Shown in pieces: positions 54,401 through 64,000 of a stretch of 64,000 nt of DNA (position 1 is its first letter; every line of letters starts with the position of its first letter). The stretch is from Heterocephalus glaber. Lineage: Eukaryota > Chordata > Mammalia > Rodentia > Bathyergidae. Location: positions 7,327,977 through 7,391,976 of the forward strand of contig NW_004624781.1 in NCBI RefSeq assembly GCF_000247695.1, in the 5' to 3' direction. The notes below the pieces were generated by a model. It was given only the letters and a program-made list of their open reading frames with translations. It was not told the origin of the DNA and ran no database searches. Both the position numbers and the translations under genes were made by a program.

Positions 54401-54539
54401 AATGTTCTTGTTAAGGCATGATTGGGATCAGTTCCTGGTGCCAGCTGACCATCCCAAAGGCAGCTCTGTTCCCCAAGGATGGGTCCTTCCCGCGCTCCCC
54501 AGCAGCGACATCTGGGCATCTGCCGTTAAGCTGCAATAG
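41458..54539 (+). CDS. PDCD7: PDCD7, U11/U12 snRNP 59 kDa protein (programmed cell death 7), complete
   Basis: PDCD7 is the 59K protein of the U11 snRNP in the minor spliceosome, where it partners RNPC3/65K and helps recognise U12-type introns. It was first named for apoptosis-linked expression in T cells (family knowledge). Five exons: 41458-42339, 45387-45525, 51981-52217, 52677-52764 and 54416-54539 (TAG 54537-54539). The 490 codons include the stop, giving 489 residues against 485 in human. Residues 1-130 are Pro/Gly-rich (PPPPLPSP, PVPPPPLPLPPP). From about residue 140 the protein is Arg/Glu-rich and helical, with long predicted coiled coils (EREAEREAEAAQAADREQEI; EGEQEEERKRELEKKQRKEK). 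The C-terminus, ending NDIWATAVKLH in human, reads SDIWASAVKLQ here. The start has a good context (AACATGG) in a CpG island. It lies 7.4 kb downstream of the CLPX stop in the same orientation. Confidence 0.96.
42340..45386 (+). other. PDCD7 intron 1
   Basis: A B1+ID dimer on - at 42665-42835, a probable solo LTR at 42964-43499 and a tandem 16-bp duplication at about 43528-43559 (GAATAGTGATTTCCCC twice). Antisense IDs are at 43675-43757 and 44470-44552, a MIR on - at about 43820-43990 and a B1 on + at 44815-44945. 44000-44460 and 44950-45386 are unique. Confidence 0.65.
42964..43499 (+). mobile_element. Probable solo LTR of an endogenous retrovirus
   Basis: A 536-bp block framed TGTCTAAGG ... 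CTGATACA. Promoter-like order: a TATA-like CATAAATAG near 43331, then a C/T-rich leader, then a T-rich stretch. No primer-binding site, gag, pol or env follows, so it would be a solo LTR. No convincing flanking duplication was found (ACAGC against CACCC), so the edges are uncertain. Confidence 0.45.
45387..45525 (+). CDS. PDCD7: PDCD7 exon 2
   Basis: The acceptor is TTTCTCCTCCAG and the donor GTAACT; it ends in phase 1. It encodes EQELKAAADGVLSEVRKKQA and continues DTKRMVDILRALEKLRKLRK, then EAAARK: a basic coiled-coil segment identical in character to human PDCD7. Confidence 0.95.
45526..51980 (+). other. PDCD7 intron 2
   Basis: An antisense B1 at 45645-45772, dimers at 45885-46035(+) and 46495-46675(-), and an ID on - at 46150-46235. 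An old ID is at 47240-47320(-), an ID on + at 47483-47560, a MIR on + at 48370-48540 and a B1 on + at 50675-50815. A polyA-tailed retrocopy-like stretch ends at about 51241, followed by an old L1 3' piece at 51245-51500. 47600-50650 is purine-rich on the + strand, with spurious antisense open frames (48828-49220, 49195-49734). I recognise no gene in it. Confidence 0.6.
51000..51241 (+). pseudogene. Possible 3'-end retrocopy of an unidentified mRNA
   Basis: An AATAAA (TTAAAATAAAAACTC) is followed about 20 bp later by a 13-base A-run at 51229-51241, the signature of a reverse-transcribed polyadenylated RNA. The upstream limit and source gene are unknown. An internal T-run near 51130 may be another feature. 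Confidence 0.4.
51981..52217 (+). CDS. PDCD7: PDCD7 exon 3
   Basis: The acceptor is TTTTTGCCCAG and the donor GTAAAT; phase 1 at both ends. It encodes GVCPPASADETFEHHLQRLR, KLIKKRSELYEAEERALRVM, then the Glu/Lys/Arg-rich helix and REIESKLFGDP. Confidence 0.95.
52218..52676 (+). other. PDCD7 intron 3
   Basis: 459 bp holding an 80-bp hAT miniature element (52344-52423) and an ID on + (about 52471-52560). Confidence 0.75.
52344..52423. mobile_element. Miniature hAT transposon with 8-bp target duplication
   Basis: 80 bp from CATTGGTGGTGAATC to GGTTTGCCATCACTG. The ends are imperfect inverted repeats. Flanking 8-mers are TTCTAGAC (52336-52343) and TTCTAAAC (52424-52431), 7 of 8 identical and fitting the nTCTAGAn preference of hAT transposases. 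The right end matches that of the element at 30261-30456 (GGTTTGCCATCACTG against GGTTCGCCATCATG), so both belong to one family. Confidence 0.75.
52677..52764 (+). CDS. PDCD7: PDCD7 exon 4
   Basis: The acceptor is CTCTTTCAG. It encodes DEFPLAHLLQPFRQYYLQAE and HSVPALIQI plus two bases of Arg. The donor is the weak AG|GTCAGA. Reading through instead would give an alternative tail of about 28 residues ending at a TAA near 52849. The splice is chosen because exon 5 continues the human protein exactly. Confidence 0.92.
52765..54415 (+). other. PDCD7 intron 4
   Basis: Unique sequence to about 53570, then a Tigger transposon (53576-54205), then unique sequence up to exon 5. Confidence 0.7.
53576..54205 (-). 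mobile_element. Tigger (pogo-type Tc1/mariner) DNA transposon, decayed
   Basis: About 630 bp with imperfect terminal repeats: left CAGTTCTCATTATTCAC; right, read in reverse, AGTTTATCCTCATTATTTTC followed by TTCTGTATTTGCAAATCTGC. TA dinucleotides abut both ends. On the - strand, 53949-53755 encodes a damaged N-terminal transposase piece (MATKGHGIKCPRAVTC, EKIHVPDKLHSG) resembling the CENP-B-like DNA-binding start of Tigger transposases. The catalytic domain is absent. Confidence 0.85.
54416..54539 (+). CDS. PDCD7: PDCD7 exon 5, C-terminus and stop
   Basis: The acceptor is TGTTCTTGTTAAG, with AAG instead of CAG/TAG. It completes Arg and encodes HDWDQFLVPADHPKGSSVPQ, then GWVLPALPSSDIWASAVKLQ and TAG. 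The WxLPxLPSxDIWA block is the conserved tail of the family. Confidence 0.94.
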
Positions 54540-55450
54540 GATGGAAGCTCCAGACGTGTGGTCCCACCAGCGCGCTCTCCAGCTCTGAGGATTAGTGATG
54601 CTGCCTTCTGTGCTGTGCACTGCACCTCAACTTCTAAACACCGTGTGGTGTGGCTGTAGCCTGAAGTTATACTTTCTTCTGCTCTGTCCTGGCCGGGGTG
54701 CCTCTTGAATCAGGAGATTGATGTGATTCTTTAGGAAAGGACCGAGGTGAACCGAGGTTATTACCATAGGTGGTGGCTTTGGTTCAACAAATTTGTCTCT
54801 GTTCTGAGAGGCTTGGTCCTGAGTGACTTGCTGATTTACCCTACCTTCCTTGTGTGTTGATGGGTAAGTACTCTCAATACACTCGGATACTCAGTAACAT
54901 GTGCACTAGGTAGGCTTGGAAGCCCTTTCCCCCAATATTGAATGTAAGGGCAAGCTTGGTGTGAAACCTCTGTACCTTCCGACGCAGAGGGTCGTCTGAC
55001 TCCCAGGAGTAAAGGCCAAAAATTTGACCTCCATTTTTGTTAATTCCAATTTTGGTGCAGCTTGCAAGACTTGTAGTTAAGAAGATTGCAGTGGCTGCAG
55101 TCCAGGCTGACAAGAGATGAAGGCCTAGCCTTATGGAGAACTTAGAAAACCTTAAAAGTACCTGAACCCACACTGCGTCATGTTTCAGTGTTCCTCATTT
55201 CCCCATCCTAATGCAGTCACCTGTTATTGAAGTTCCTAGGGGTCTGGTTGTTCAGGATCTCCAAGGACAGAAGTTTATTTCCCTGTGGGATGTGGGACCT
55301 TCCTTGACCTCACTCAGTCATGGTAGGAGCTGGTATAGCCAGGAATTTTTAAGGAACTCAAGGTTACAAAAACATCCATGTAGTCAAAGTTAGGAAAAAG
55401 CAAATAAAAATGATAAAATTTATTTTTAATATTCACTAATAAATGCTGTT
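54540..55450 (+). other. PDCD7: PDCD7 3' untranslated region (proposed)
   Basis: Unique, repeat-free sequence between the stop and the AATAAA pair. A 99-codon antisense open frame (54874-55173) lies in it. I do not recognise its product and see no splice or promoter support. Confidence 0.5.
55403..55443 (+). terminator. PDCD7: PDCD7 polyadenylation signal candidates
   Basis: Two AATAAA hexamers lie at 55403-55408 and 55438-55443, with GT-rich sequence (TGCTGTTGTGCTCAG) just after the second. They would give a 3'UTR of about 0.9 kb. Placement is inference. Confidence 0.5.
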
Positions 55451-58400
55451 GTGCTCAGTCATTGTCAGCTTTTCATTTTGTTTTGGCTTTTACTGATTAT
55501 TTTGTTATTTAATTTCCAAAAAACTAAATAGCATTTTTATTTTCTAGTTTTGAGAGTTTGCCCCAGTTTGTTGCCTCTCAAAACATTTGGCACATTTCAC
55601 TTTCTTATTTCTGAAACATTTTTCACTCCAAATCCAAATTTATTAAACAGGCATTTGCCACAGGACAGTGACTCTTAAACATCAAACTTTGTCTGCAGAA
55701 TCTGACTGTGGGTAAGCAAGGAAGGACACCATCAGCTTGTCACTGGAAGCCGTTCCCTGCAAGATCCTGATGCTTCTGTCCCTTTTCTATTTGATTTGCC
55801 TTGTTTAATCTCTCCGTTATGCATCACAGGGTTAACAGGGAATGAGGGTCCCAAAATGTGTCTAAGCTCACAAACCATAAGTTGGATGTGATTAGTCTCT
55901 CAGTCTCACAGTCCTTTGTGCCTTTTTTGTTTAAAATCCCCACCATTTGCTCTGATGAGATGCAGGAAGAGACGAATAAGAGATGACTTGTACAGTGTAC
56001 CTTTGGTGTCTGGGCAGCCTTGCTACAAAGACATCTGCATTGACAGAGGCAGAGACTCAGGAAAACTCAGGCAACAGAGACCAAGCAGAAGGTGACATTT
56101 AGCTGTGGGTGGACAACTAGTCCTTTCCTCTCATTTTACTTTCAGGGGATTTTTCTAAAGTAAACATTATTTATATTAGGTTTTTGCTTTATTGCCTGTG
56201 TGTTGGAGTGGCAACAGCCCCTATTCTTTTACAAGTTTAGAGAAAATAGAATCTTGAATGAATTTTAAGAATATGAGTGGTGGTGTTATAAATATCTTGT
56301 CCCACAGTCTTTTTTTTTTTTAAGCTTAACTATGGAAAATCTCTACTGTATCCAAAAGTAATAATGATAGTAAGCCATGATAGCACATGCCTTTAATCCC
56401 AACATTCTGGGAAGCTGAGGCAGGAGGATTGCAAGTTTGAGGCATGCCTGGGCTACATACATAGTGAGACTCTGTCTTAAAAAAATAGTATAACAATTTT
56501 TTCCATATACCTATCATCCAGCTTCAAACAACTCATTGCCAATCATATTTCATCTATATCTCCACAATTTACCCTGGATTTTTTTTGGGGGGGGGCGGGT
56601 GGTGGTACTGGGGATTGAACTCAGGACCTTGTGCTTTCAAGGCAGGTGGCACAACCACTGAGCTAAGTTCCCGGCCCTACCCTGGATTATTTTGAAGGAA
56701 ATCCCAGATAGCAATTTACTTCACCCAAGAATATTTCATTATGCAGTCTTAAACTTTTAAATTTAGCCACAATACCATTACTGCATGTGAAGAAATGAAT
56801 AATGACTCCCTAATACCAAAATTACTCCATGTGTTCAGACTTCCTTTTAATCCATTTTACATTCTGTTCAAACACAACCTGTGCATTGTTGGTTGTTACA
56901 TATCTTCTCTGATAATCTAGTTTCCCGCCCCCTATGATGCGCTGTCATGCTTGCTTTCTTGAAGAAATTGCATCATTTTCTCCCTGAGTCTGGTGGATAG
57001 TCTCCAGTTTCCCAATTGCATGCTACCATACCAGGCCCTCCCTGTCCCTATATTTCCTATAATTCAGTGGGTAGATAGTGCTGTGAGTCCAATATGGTAG
57101 TCACAGCTGATAAGCACTTGAAATGTAAGTAGCTTCAATTAAGATAGGCATGACACATGGCTCACATGTTTCTCGGGTAGCACTGATCTAAAGGCTTGTT
57201 CACATTTAGATTGGAATTTTATGGAAAGATGCTTTATAGATGTGGTATGTATGTCCATTTTGGGGGCCACTCTCTTTTTAGGGTGTGTGTGTGTGTTGGG
57301 GATCAAATCCAGGGCTTCACACACCGTAGGCAAGTACTCTACCATGGATCCACACCCCCAGCCCAGTGCTTATCTCCTTATGATATGAGAATCCACTAAT
57401 ACTCAAAACCCAGATTCATTAATTCACTAGGGGTTGAAAAATAGTGATAATTGTATTATTCTTTCTTCATTTATTAGCTGGAATCCTTTTTTTTTTTTTT
57501 TTTGGTACCAGAGATCAAACTTGGGTCCTTCCGCTTGCAAGGCAGGAGGCCACTGAGCTAAGTCCCTGCCCCTAGCTGGAATACTTCTAAAAAGAGAAAT
57601 TTCCCCTTATCAATTATTTGGTTATCCTTGGGTACAGTTTGTATAGGAGAGCAAGAGATAAATAATTCCTTTTATTTACTAGTTTTCAAAAGTAATGAGC
57701 TTGGGGCCAGGGATTTAGCTCAGTGGTTCCGCCGCCTGCCTTGCAAGTGGGAGGGCCCGAGTTCAATATCCTGTACCAAAAAACAAAACAAAACAAAAAC
57801 AATGAGCTGGTTCCCTACCATCCCTCAAAGGTGGCCGATGGCTTTTGCTTTTAAATCTCATTATAAACTTTGCATCTAAGCATTTTTCTTTCAGCCCCTT
57901 TTCTTTCCTGATTGTCCCATTTTTGGCCAGTAGGGGTCTCTTCAGCTCAGCTCCTGAGTTCCCAGATACTCCCAGAATTCTGTTCTAAATTTATCTTGTG
58001 GATTTGCTGCCCCAGTCCCGGAATCAGGCGTTTTTTAGCGGCAGCGAGCCCTGTTTCTCTTCAGAGGAAGAGCTATTTACAGGCCACAACCTGCGTATTA
58101 GAGGTGTTTGTTTTTACTGCTGCTTCTTGGTGGTTCTTTCTTATTCTTCAGCCCATTTCTAAATCATGTCCTTTTTATAAAACTGTTACCTAAATTTCTC
58201 CATATACTGAACATGAATGGAGCAAATAAAATTCACACTAACCAGAAATATACCAAATTATTTGCTGACTCGTTGCATCCTATATGCAAGAATACTCATT
58301 TTCCAGGAAAGGAGGCCTGGAGCTGTGAAAAACTTAACAAAAGCATTCATTTTTAAAAAAGAAATTTGATAAAATGGAAGAATATAAATCTATAAGAGAG

Positions 58401-59925
58401 ATTAATGGTATGTTAAATACTAAAAATATTTTCCTCCCAACTGGTTGAGTTTATGATGTCGAAGAATTTGCTCCAACAGGCTAACCAAATTAATCGCCCT
58501 AACACCATTCACATTTCCATATGCATGTGACTTCTGTAACAAGAGGCTTAGCTGGGATTATTCCATCTGACATAGCCATTCACTTCTGAATGTTTTGTTC
58601 ACAGAGAAGATCTGGGAATTGCAAGGTAAGTACAAAGTACATCTTGTTCCATTTAAATAAGTAGGATATGCAATAGATAAAAAGAATATGAGATTAAATG
58701 AGATATTTCCAAATAATTCTTTAAAAGTTTAGAGCCAACAAATTATTCTTACATAATGAGCTGTTTAGCTTTGTGTGTATCCATGCAGTGGTCCCCGACT
58801 TGGCACATCTGGCCATCTATAAAGAATTTATTTCCAATGCAGATTCCATTTGCTTTTTGGAATAAACTGTTTCTCACGGTCTCTGAAGCAGAGATTGAAG
58901 TCTTTGAGGTGTTAGGATGTGTAACTATGCAGAACAGCAGACTTTTCTCAGCTTTATTCATGGTTTCTAGAATCAGGATTTGGGAGGTAATTTTTCATTT
59001 TTCAATTTCCAGGTACTGCATTAGGTGCTGAGGACAAGCAGACAGGATTCCTGCCTTCCTGGAGTTTGAAGTAGAGGAGTTTCATGATTATACAGATAAT
59101 TAGAATCATTATTTATAGCTACGATAGTACTATAAGGAAAAGTACATAATAATTTGTATTTTTCATTATCAAAAGTTTTAAAGTACCTATTGAGGGTAAC
59201 AAAATATTCCATAACCTAACAATACTGGTTATGACAAGAGGTGTTAATCCAAAAATCATCTGAGAATGTACAGAGGAGCTGGGCATGGTGGTGCACACTT
59301 ATAATCCCAGCACTCGAGGGCTGGGGATTTACCTCAGTGGCACCGCACCTGCTTTGCAAGCACAAGGACCTGAGTTTGATCCCCGGTACTGAAAAGAAAA
59401 AAAAAAAATCCCAGCACTCAGGAGGTTGAGATGAGAGGACTATAAATTTGAGGATAGCCCAAGTACTTTATAGGAATGGTTCTATGAGATTATGAAGTAG
59501 GAACTTTTTCTTTCAAACATGATTCTAAAATGTGATTAGGTGAAATAATAGGAAATAATGTCATGTTGTAAGGGTAAAAATTATTTCAAGTTACGGGAAT
59601 TTAGCTCAGTAGTACTGTGCCTGCCTTGCAAGCACAAGGTCCTGAATTCAATCCCGGTACCAAAAAAAAAAAAAAAAATTCCAAGCTGGATATAGTGGTC
59701 CATGGTTATAATCCCAGCTACTTGGAAGGTTGAACCAGGGTAATTGCAAGTTTAAGGCCAGTTCCGGCAACTCTACGAGACCCTATCCAAAAAAAAAGGA
59801 GTTGGAGTAGCTCAGTGGTAGAGTGCTTGCCAGCCATGCTTGAGGCCCTGGGTCCAAGCCCCAGTACCTGGGAGGAGCAGAATGATTATTCCATCTACAT
59901 AGGTATATGCTAGTTCACAAAATAT
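55451..59925. other. Downstream intergenic, left of gap
   Basis: 55451-56280 is unique. A B1 on + at 56370-56480; an old antisense L1 3' region at 56490-57070 with an ID on - inside (56602-56678). IDs: old - at 57290-57363, - at 57482-57573, + at 57701-57800. 57800-59270 is unique sequence. A B1 on + at 59280-59460 is split by an ID on + (59315-59410). An ID on + is at 59590-59670 and a dimer on + at 59685-59870. UBAP1L is the expected next gene by human synteny; no coding exon was recognised. Confidence 0.6.
59315..59410 (+). mobile_element. ID SINE inserted inside a B1 SINE
   Basis: The host B1 reads ...AATCCCAGCACTC, then a full ID (GGGCTGGGGATTTACC to CCGGTACTGAAAAG plus A-tail), then AATCCCAGCACTCAGGAGG. 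The host sequence AATCCCAGCACTC is duplicated on both sides, giving the order of insertion. Confidence 0.9.
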
Positions 59926-60119
59926 NNNNNNNNNNNNNNNNNNNNNNNNNNNNNNNNNNNNNNNNNNNNNNNNNNNNNNNNNNNNNNNNNNNNNNNNNNN
60001 NNNNNNNNNNNNNNNNNNNNNNNNNNNNNNNNNNNNNNNNNNNNNNNNNNNNNNNNNNNNNNNNNNNNNNNNNNNNNNNNNNNNNNNNNNNNNNNNNNNN
60101 NNNNNNNNNNNNNNNNNNN
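59926..60119. other. Assembly gap, 194 N
   Basis: A run of 194 N. The uneven size suggests an estimated gap rather than a placeholder. Confidence 0.98.
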
Positions 60120-63100
60120 TTTTTTGGGAAAGTTACTATAGTTCTGGACCTAACTAACCCACTACAGGACTTACCCTGTACATAAGGGGAAGCTTTTTTG
60201 AGAAAGTAATGTTTTAGGTAACAGTTTTTAACCAATTGTGAGGAAAAGAACCTAGGGAATATCTGGGGTGGGTCAGGAGACCATGATAAAGGCTGGCATG
60301 GCTTGAGTGAGATGGGAGGAAAGGCTAGCTAGACATGAGGCTTCATGAGAGTAAGTTTTATTCTGAAAGCAGCTGAAAACCATTGAAAGGTTTCAAGCAA
60401 GATACCGGCTTTGTTTTGTGTTTTGAAACGATCACTCTTGCTTCGATGTGTGGAACAAACTTAGGAAAGTGGAGCATGAGAGGGTAAAGGAAGCCATTGT
60501 CCAGGTGAGATAGCGGAGCTGGGGTCCTGTGGTAGCAGGGGAGGTTGTGTGAATGGCTGGGTCCGCAGATTTAAGAGCTGGCACTTGGCAGAGGATCTCA
60601 GGTGAGTGGTGGGGAAGGAGGGGAAGGTGTGAGGGGTGAATCTTCCTGGGCCGTGATTGCGCTGCTGCTGTACCTTGCAACCAGGTGCTCTGGGGAGGAA
60701 GAGCAGTTTGTCGGGGTGGGAGATGCTTTGTGGCTGTTGTGTTTATGAGTTTGATCTCAGAAGAGACCGGACATCTGTGAATTACTGATAGCTAATGGAA
60801 GCTGTGGGCAGGGATGAAGTCTCAGGAAGAGTACAGTGCGGAGCTTTACAAACAAGCCTCCCTCGTCGTCGCCTGGGCACCCCAGACCAATTGCCACAAC
60901 CTCCACTCACTCCACGGCAGAGGCAGCCCAGGGAGCACAGGCCCCTGGGCTGTGCTTTGAAAACAGCCCGGCTCTCCTGATGTCCTCCACCCCTCAGGTC
61001 TCCAGGGCTGCCTCTGCCTCCTGACTGAACTGAGTCTGAACTAGCCCTTGTTCAAGTCTTCCCCAGGGCTGAACAATGTGTGCTTTATTTTCAGCACTAA
61101 GGATTAAACCCAGAGGCTTCACATTGAGCTGCACACCCAACTCTTTTTTAATTTTATCATTTATTCAGAGACAAGGTCTTGCTAAGTCACCAAATTGCTC
61201 AGGTTGGGCTTGAACTTGTGATCCTCCTGCCCCAGCCTCCCAGGGTGCTGGGATTACAGGAGTGCACCATCAGTCCTGGTGACCATTTCAATCTTAGTGC
61301 AGACAGCTTCCTGGTACAACTATCTACCTGAGTCAAGCAGCCTCTGTCCCTGGCTCCAGCTGTTCCTTTCCTGGAGTCTTGCTTTCCATCTGACCCTTTC
61401 CCTGCTCACAGGCTGTTCCCCCAATCCCTCCAGGGTCCAGTCAGTCCTTCTGTGTCCTAAAGTGTCCCCAAGCCCTATAAGGACTGGAACACTTTCCAGA
61501 GGCACTCCTTGGGGTGGGCTGGCAGTGAGCCCTAATATCTTTACCTAATGATCTACACCTCTCATTTTGTACTTAGTGAGGTGCCCTCATTTTAAAATAT
61601 GTTCTAACTGCCTCATATCTTAAACTATAGCCCTTGCTTCTCTTAAAAGATATATTCCTTGAGACCAGCATGGTGGCATCTGCCTATTATAATCTCAGTA
61701 CTCTGGGAGGCTGAGGCAGGAGGATTGAAAGTTCAAACCCAGCCTGGGCAATTTAACGACTTAGTGAGACCATGTCTCAAATTTTGAAAAGGGCAGGGGA
61801 TGTACCTCAGAGCAAAGGCCCTGGGTTCAACCCCTAGTACAGCAGCAGAGAAGGAGGAAGAGGAAGAGGAGAGATCCCCAGAATCCTCCAGTTGCCTTAG
61901 AAGCAGATACAGGGCTGAGTAGGAAGACCTCTTGGAATGCAGGTGCTGGGTTGAAGATGGGATGCTGACAGGCAGTTCAAACCTGAGTCTCAGTAGATGA
62001 AAATTCAAATGACAGCTGAACATGTGAGCAGTAAATTAAGGATGCTGACCATCCCTGTATCCCTTGTGACACTGGGAGCTTCAGCTGCCCTGTCAGAAGT
62101 GGCCAGTGGGGCAGCTAAGTAGCTGGCTACATGGAAGCTGCCTGATGCAGTCCCTGGAGGCAGCAGGGCACTGGCTGGGGTGGATGACCCTCCTGTATGG
62201 GAAGACACTGATGAGAATAGACAGGCGAGGGAGGGGTGAGGAATTACGGGATTTGCCCCCTGCCCTCATTTGACCTGTCCGTGCTGCATCTGGAGGATGC
62301 GCTCCTGCAGGGAACAGGCTGACCGTACCATGAACCAAGAGCAGCTGGCTTCTGCGTCACCCTGGCAGGGGTGGCAGATTGTGCTGAGCTAGCAGCACAC
62401 ACTGATCAGCCCTGGTTGTTTGTAAGGTGCCTGGCTGTGCTCAGGAGTCTAGGTTTATGTTATACTTATTTGTGAGCTTAAATCTGGTGTAAATGAGGAT
62501 TCCCCCCCCCGCCCCTTTTTTCTTCATGGAAACAAACTTGATATTTAATCCCAGGCACCTGTGAGTATTATTAAACTAAGGATAGATACTACACTTGACT
62601 TTAGCTAAAAGCTTAAAAAGTGATACGTGAATGGGTTTTTAATTCTGGGATTTCAGCTTTAGTAGACACTGTTGATCAGTGGTTGGGAGTTACAGATGTT
62701 CACATCCTCATCGACACTTGACATCATTGTTTTTTTTTTTGGATACTGGGATTGAACTTGGACATTGTGCTTTCAAGGCAGGTGGCAGCACCACTGAGCT
62801 AAATCCCCGGCCCATTGGCCTTTTTTGTATTAACTATTTATGGTTGTGTGTGCATTGCGGTAACTCACTGTTTTATTTTGCATATGCCTGAGAATTAATG
62901 AGGTTAAACAAATGATCATATGTTTATTGCCTACTTGGATAGCTTCTTTTGTGAAGTGCCTATTAAAATTTCTTGCCTTTTTCATTGTTTATAAATGTTC
63001 TTTGTATATATATGATGTGAGTCGATCGTTTGAAGATGTGTTGTAAATATCTTCTCCCACTCTGATTTTTTTTTATACTCATAAATCGGAGCTCTTAACT

Positions 63101-64000
63101 TTAATGCATTTTCTTCATGGTTAGTCCTTTTTTGTAACTTATTTAAGAAGTATTTGCTTGTTCCAAGGCCTTGAATATAGGCTCTTATTTTATCTTCAAG
63201 CTTTGTTATTTTATCTTTGGCAGTGAGGTCTGCAATCTACCTAGGATTTATTCTTGTGTGTCATGTGAGGTAGAGATCAAGTTTTTGTTTGTTTTTGTTT
63301 TTCAGTGCTGGGGGTCGAACCACTGAGTCACACTCTGAGTCCCAAGGTCTTCTTTTGATTTGGGTTTTTTTTCCCAGGTGGATGTCCAGATGATCCAAAA
63401 CCATTCATTGAAAAGAATTTTCCTTTTCCTACTGCTCTACAGAGCCAATTTCGTTATAAATCAAGGATCCATATATGGGTTTCATTCTGGACTTTCTTTT
63501 GTGTTCTGTTGGTCTCTTTATAAAGCCTAGTGTTGCCACCACAGTCTTAATTCCTGTAACTTTAAAGTAAGTCTCAATACCTCATAATAAAAATCTTCCA
63601 CTTTGGTGCTTCAAGATTTCCCTGGCTTTTCTTAGGCCTTAGCATTTCATTTCATTTTAGGATTAACTTGCCAATTTATACTAAAAATGTGATGGAATTT
63701 AAAAATTTGGGATCTGTAAATCAATTTGAAGAGAATTTATATTTTTATAATACTGAGTTTTACCATCTTTTGAACATGATATATTCCTCCATTTAATGTT
63801 TTGTAGTTTTCTGTATAGCGATCTTAAACATCTTGTGTTAGATTTAATTATTGATGATTGATGTTAATACTCACAGTATATTTTTAAAATTTCAATCACT
63901 GATAAAGTTCTTTGTTTTTGAGACAGGGTCTTGCTGTGTAGTTCAGGCTGGCCCCAAACTGGTGGCAATCCTCCTGTCTCAGTCTCCTGAGTGCTGGGAC
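60120..64000. other. Downstream intergenic, right of gap
   Basis: 60240-60460 resembles an ancient interspersed repeat (GAAAACCATTGAAAGGTTTC then AAACGATCACTCTTGC) of a family I cannot name. 60460-61070 and 61860-62700 are moderately GC-rich unique sequence with no recognised gene. B1+ID dimers lie at 61080-61285(-) and 61660-61845(+), an ID on - at 62731-62815, an old antisense L1 at about 62830-63890 and a B1 on - from 63918 to the window end. Confidence 0.6.
62830..63890 (-). mobile_element. Old L1 fragment, antisense
   Basis: Reverse-orientation L1 phrases: CCTAGGATTTATTCTTGTGT, CCATTCATTGAAAAGAATTT, TCTGTTGGTCTCTTTATAAA, AAGATTTCCCTGGCTTTTCT, AACATCTTGTGTTAGATTTA. No reading frame survives. 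Confidence 0.65.

Noticed and set aside
54874..55173. 99-codon antisense frame after the PDCD7 stop
   Set aside because: No recognised family and no promoter or polyA signal in that direction; it lies in the proposed 3'UTR.

Overview
The window is nuclear DNA of a mammal, almost certainly a non-murid rodent. It has split genes with GT-AG introns, a CpG island, 7SL-derived B1-type SINEs, dozens of tRNA-derived ID-type SINEs, dimeric B1+ID SINEs, and fragments of L1, MIR, MER5A, Tigger, hAT and LTR elements. The dominant young ID form (head GGATTTAGCTCAGTGGTTCC, end GGTACCAAAA) together with B1+ID dimers made me think of beaver or a related lineage. That is an impression, not a result. Two assembly gaps are present: 100 N at 11922-12021 and 194 N at 59926-60119.

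Two protein-coding genes lie head to tail on the + strand. CLPX (mitochondrial AAA+ unfoldase) enters already inside intron 1. Exons 2-14 lie at 2155-34067 and give 606 codons of open reading frame, including every AAA+ motif. Exon 1, with the start codon and mitochondrial presequence, lies upstream of the window. PDCD7 (the U11/U12 snRNP 59K protein) is complete: five exons from 41458 to 54539, 489 codons, starting in a CpG-island promoter. The order CLPX-PDCD7 matches my recollection of human chromosome 15q22. The next gene there would be UBAP1L, but I could not recognise any of its coding exons before the window ends.

The intergenic stretch at 34.4-41.4 kb holds an EEF1A1 processed pseudogene on the - strand (about 37.35-39.12 kb), with an ID SINE inserted in its 3'UTR, plus L1 fragments. 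Intron 3 of CLPX (11.4 kb) is a repeat graveyard: a long antisense L1 block peppered with ID insertions. PDCD7 intron 1 carries a probable solo LTR and intron 4 carries a Tigger DNA transposon with a decayed transposase remnant. The last 9 kb (55.4-64 kb) contains only repeats and unrecognised unique sequence.

I found no previously undescribed biological system. The points most worth a second look are a pair of hAT-type non-autonomous transposons that may belong to a horizontally transferred family, several nested or repeat-hit retrotransposon insertions with readable target-site duplications, a probable false duplication at an assembly gap, two strong inverted repeats, and small gene-structure points in CLPX and PDCD7.
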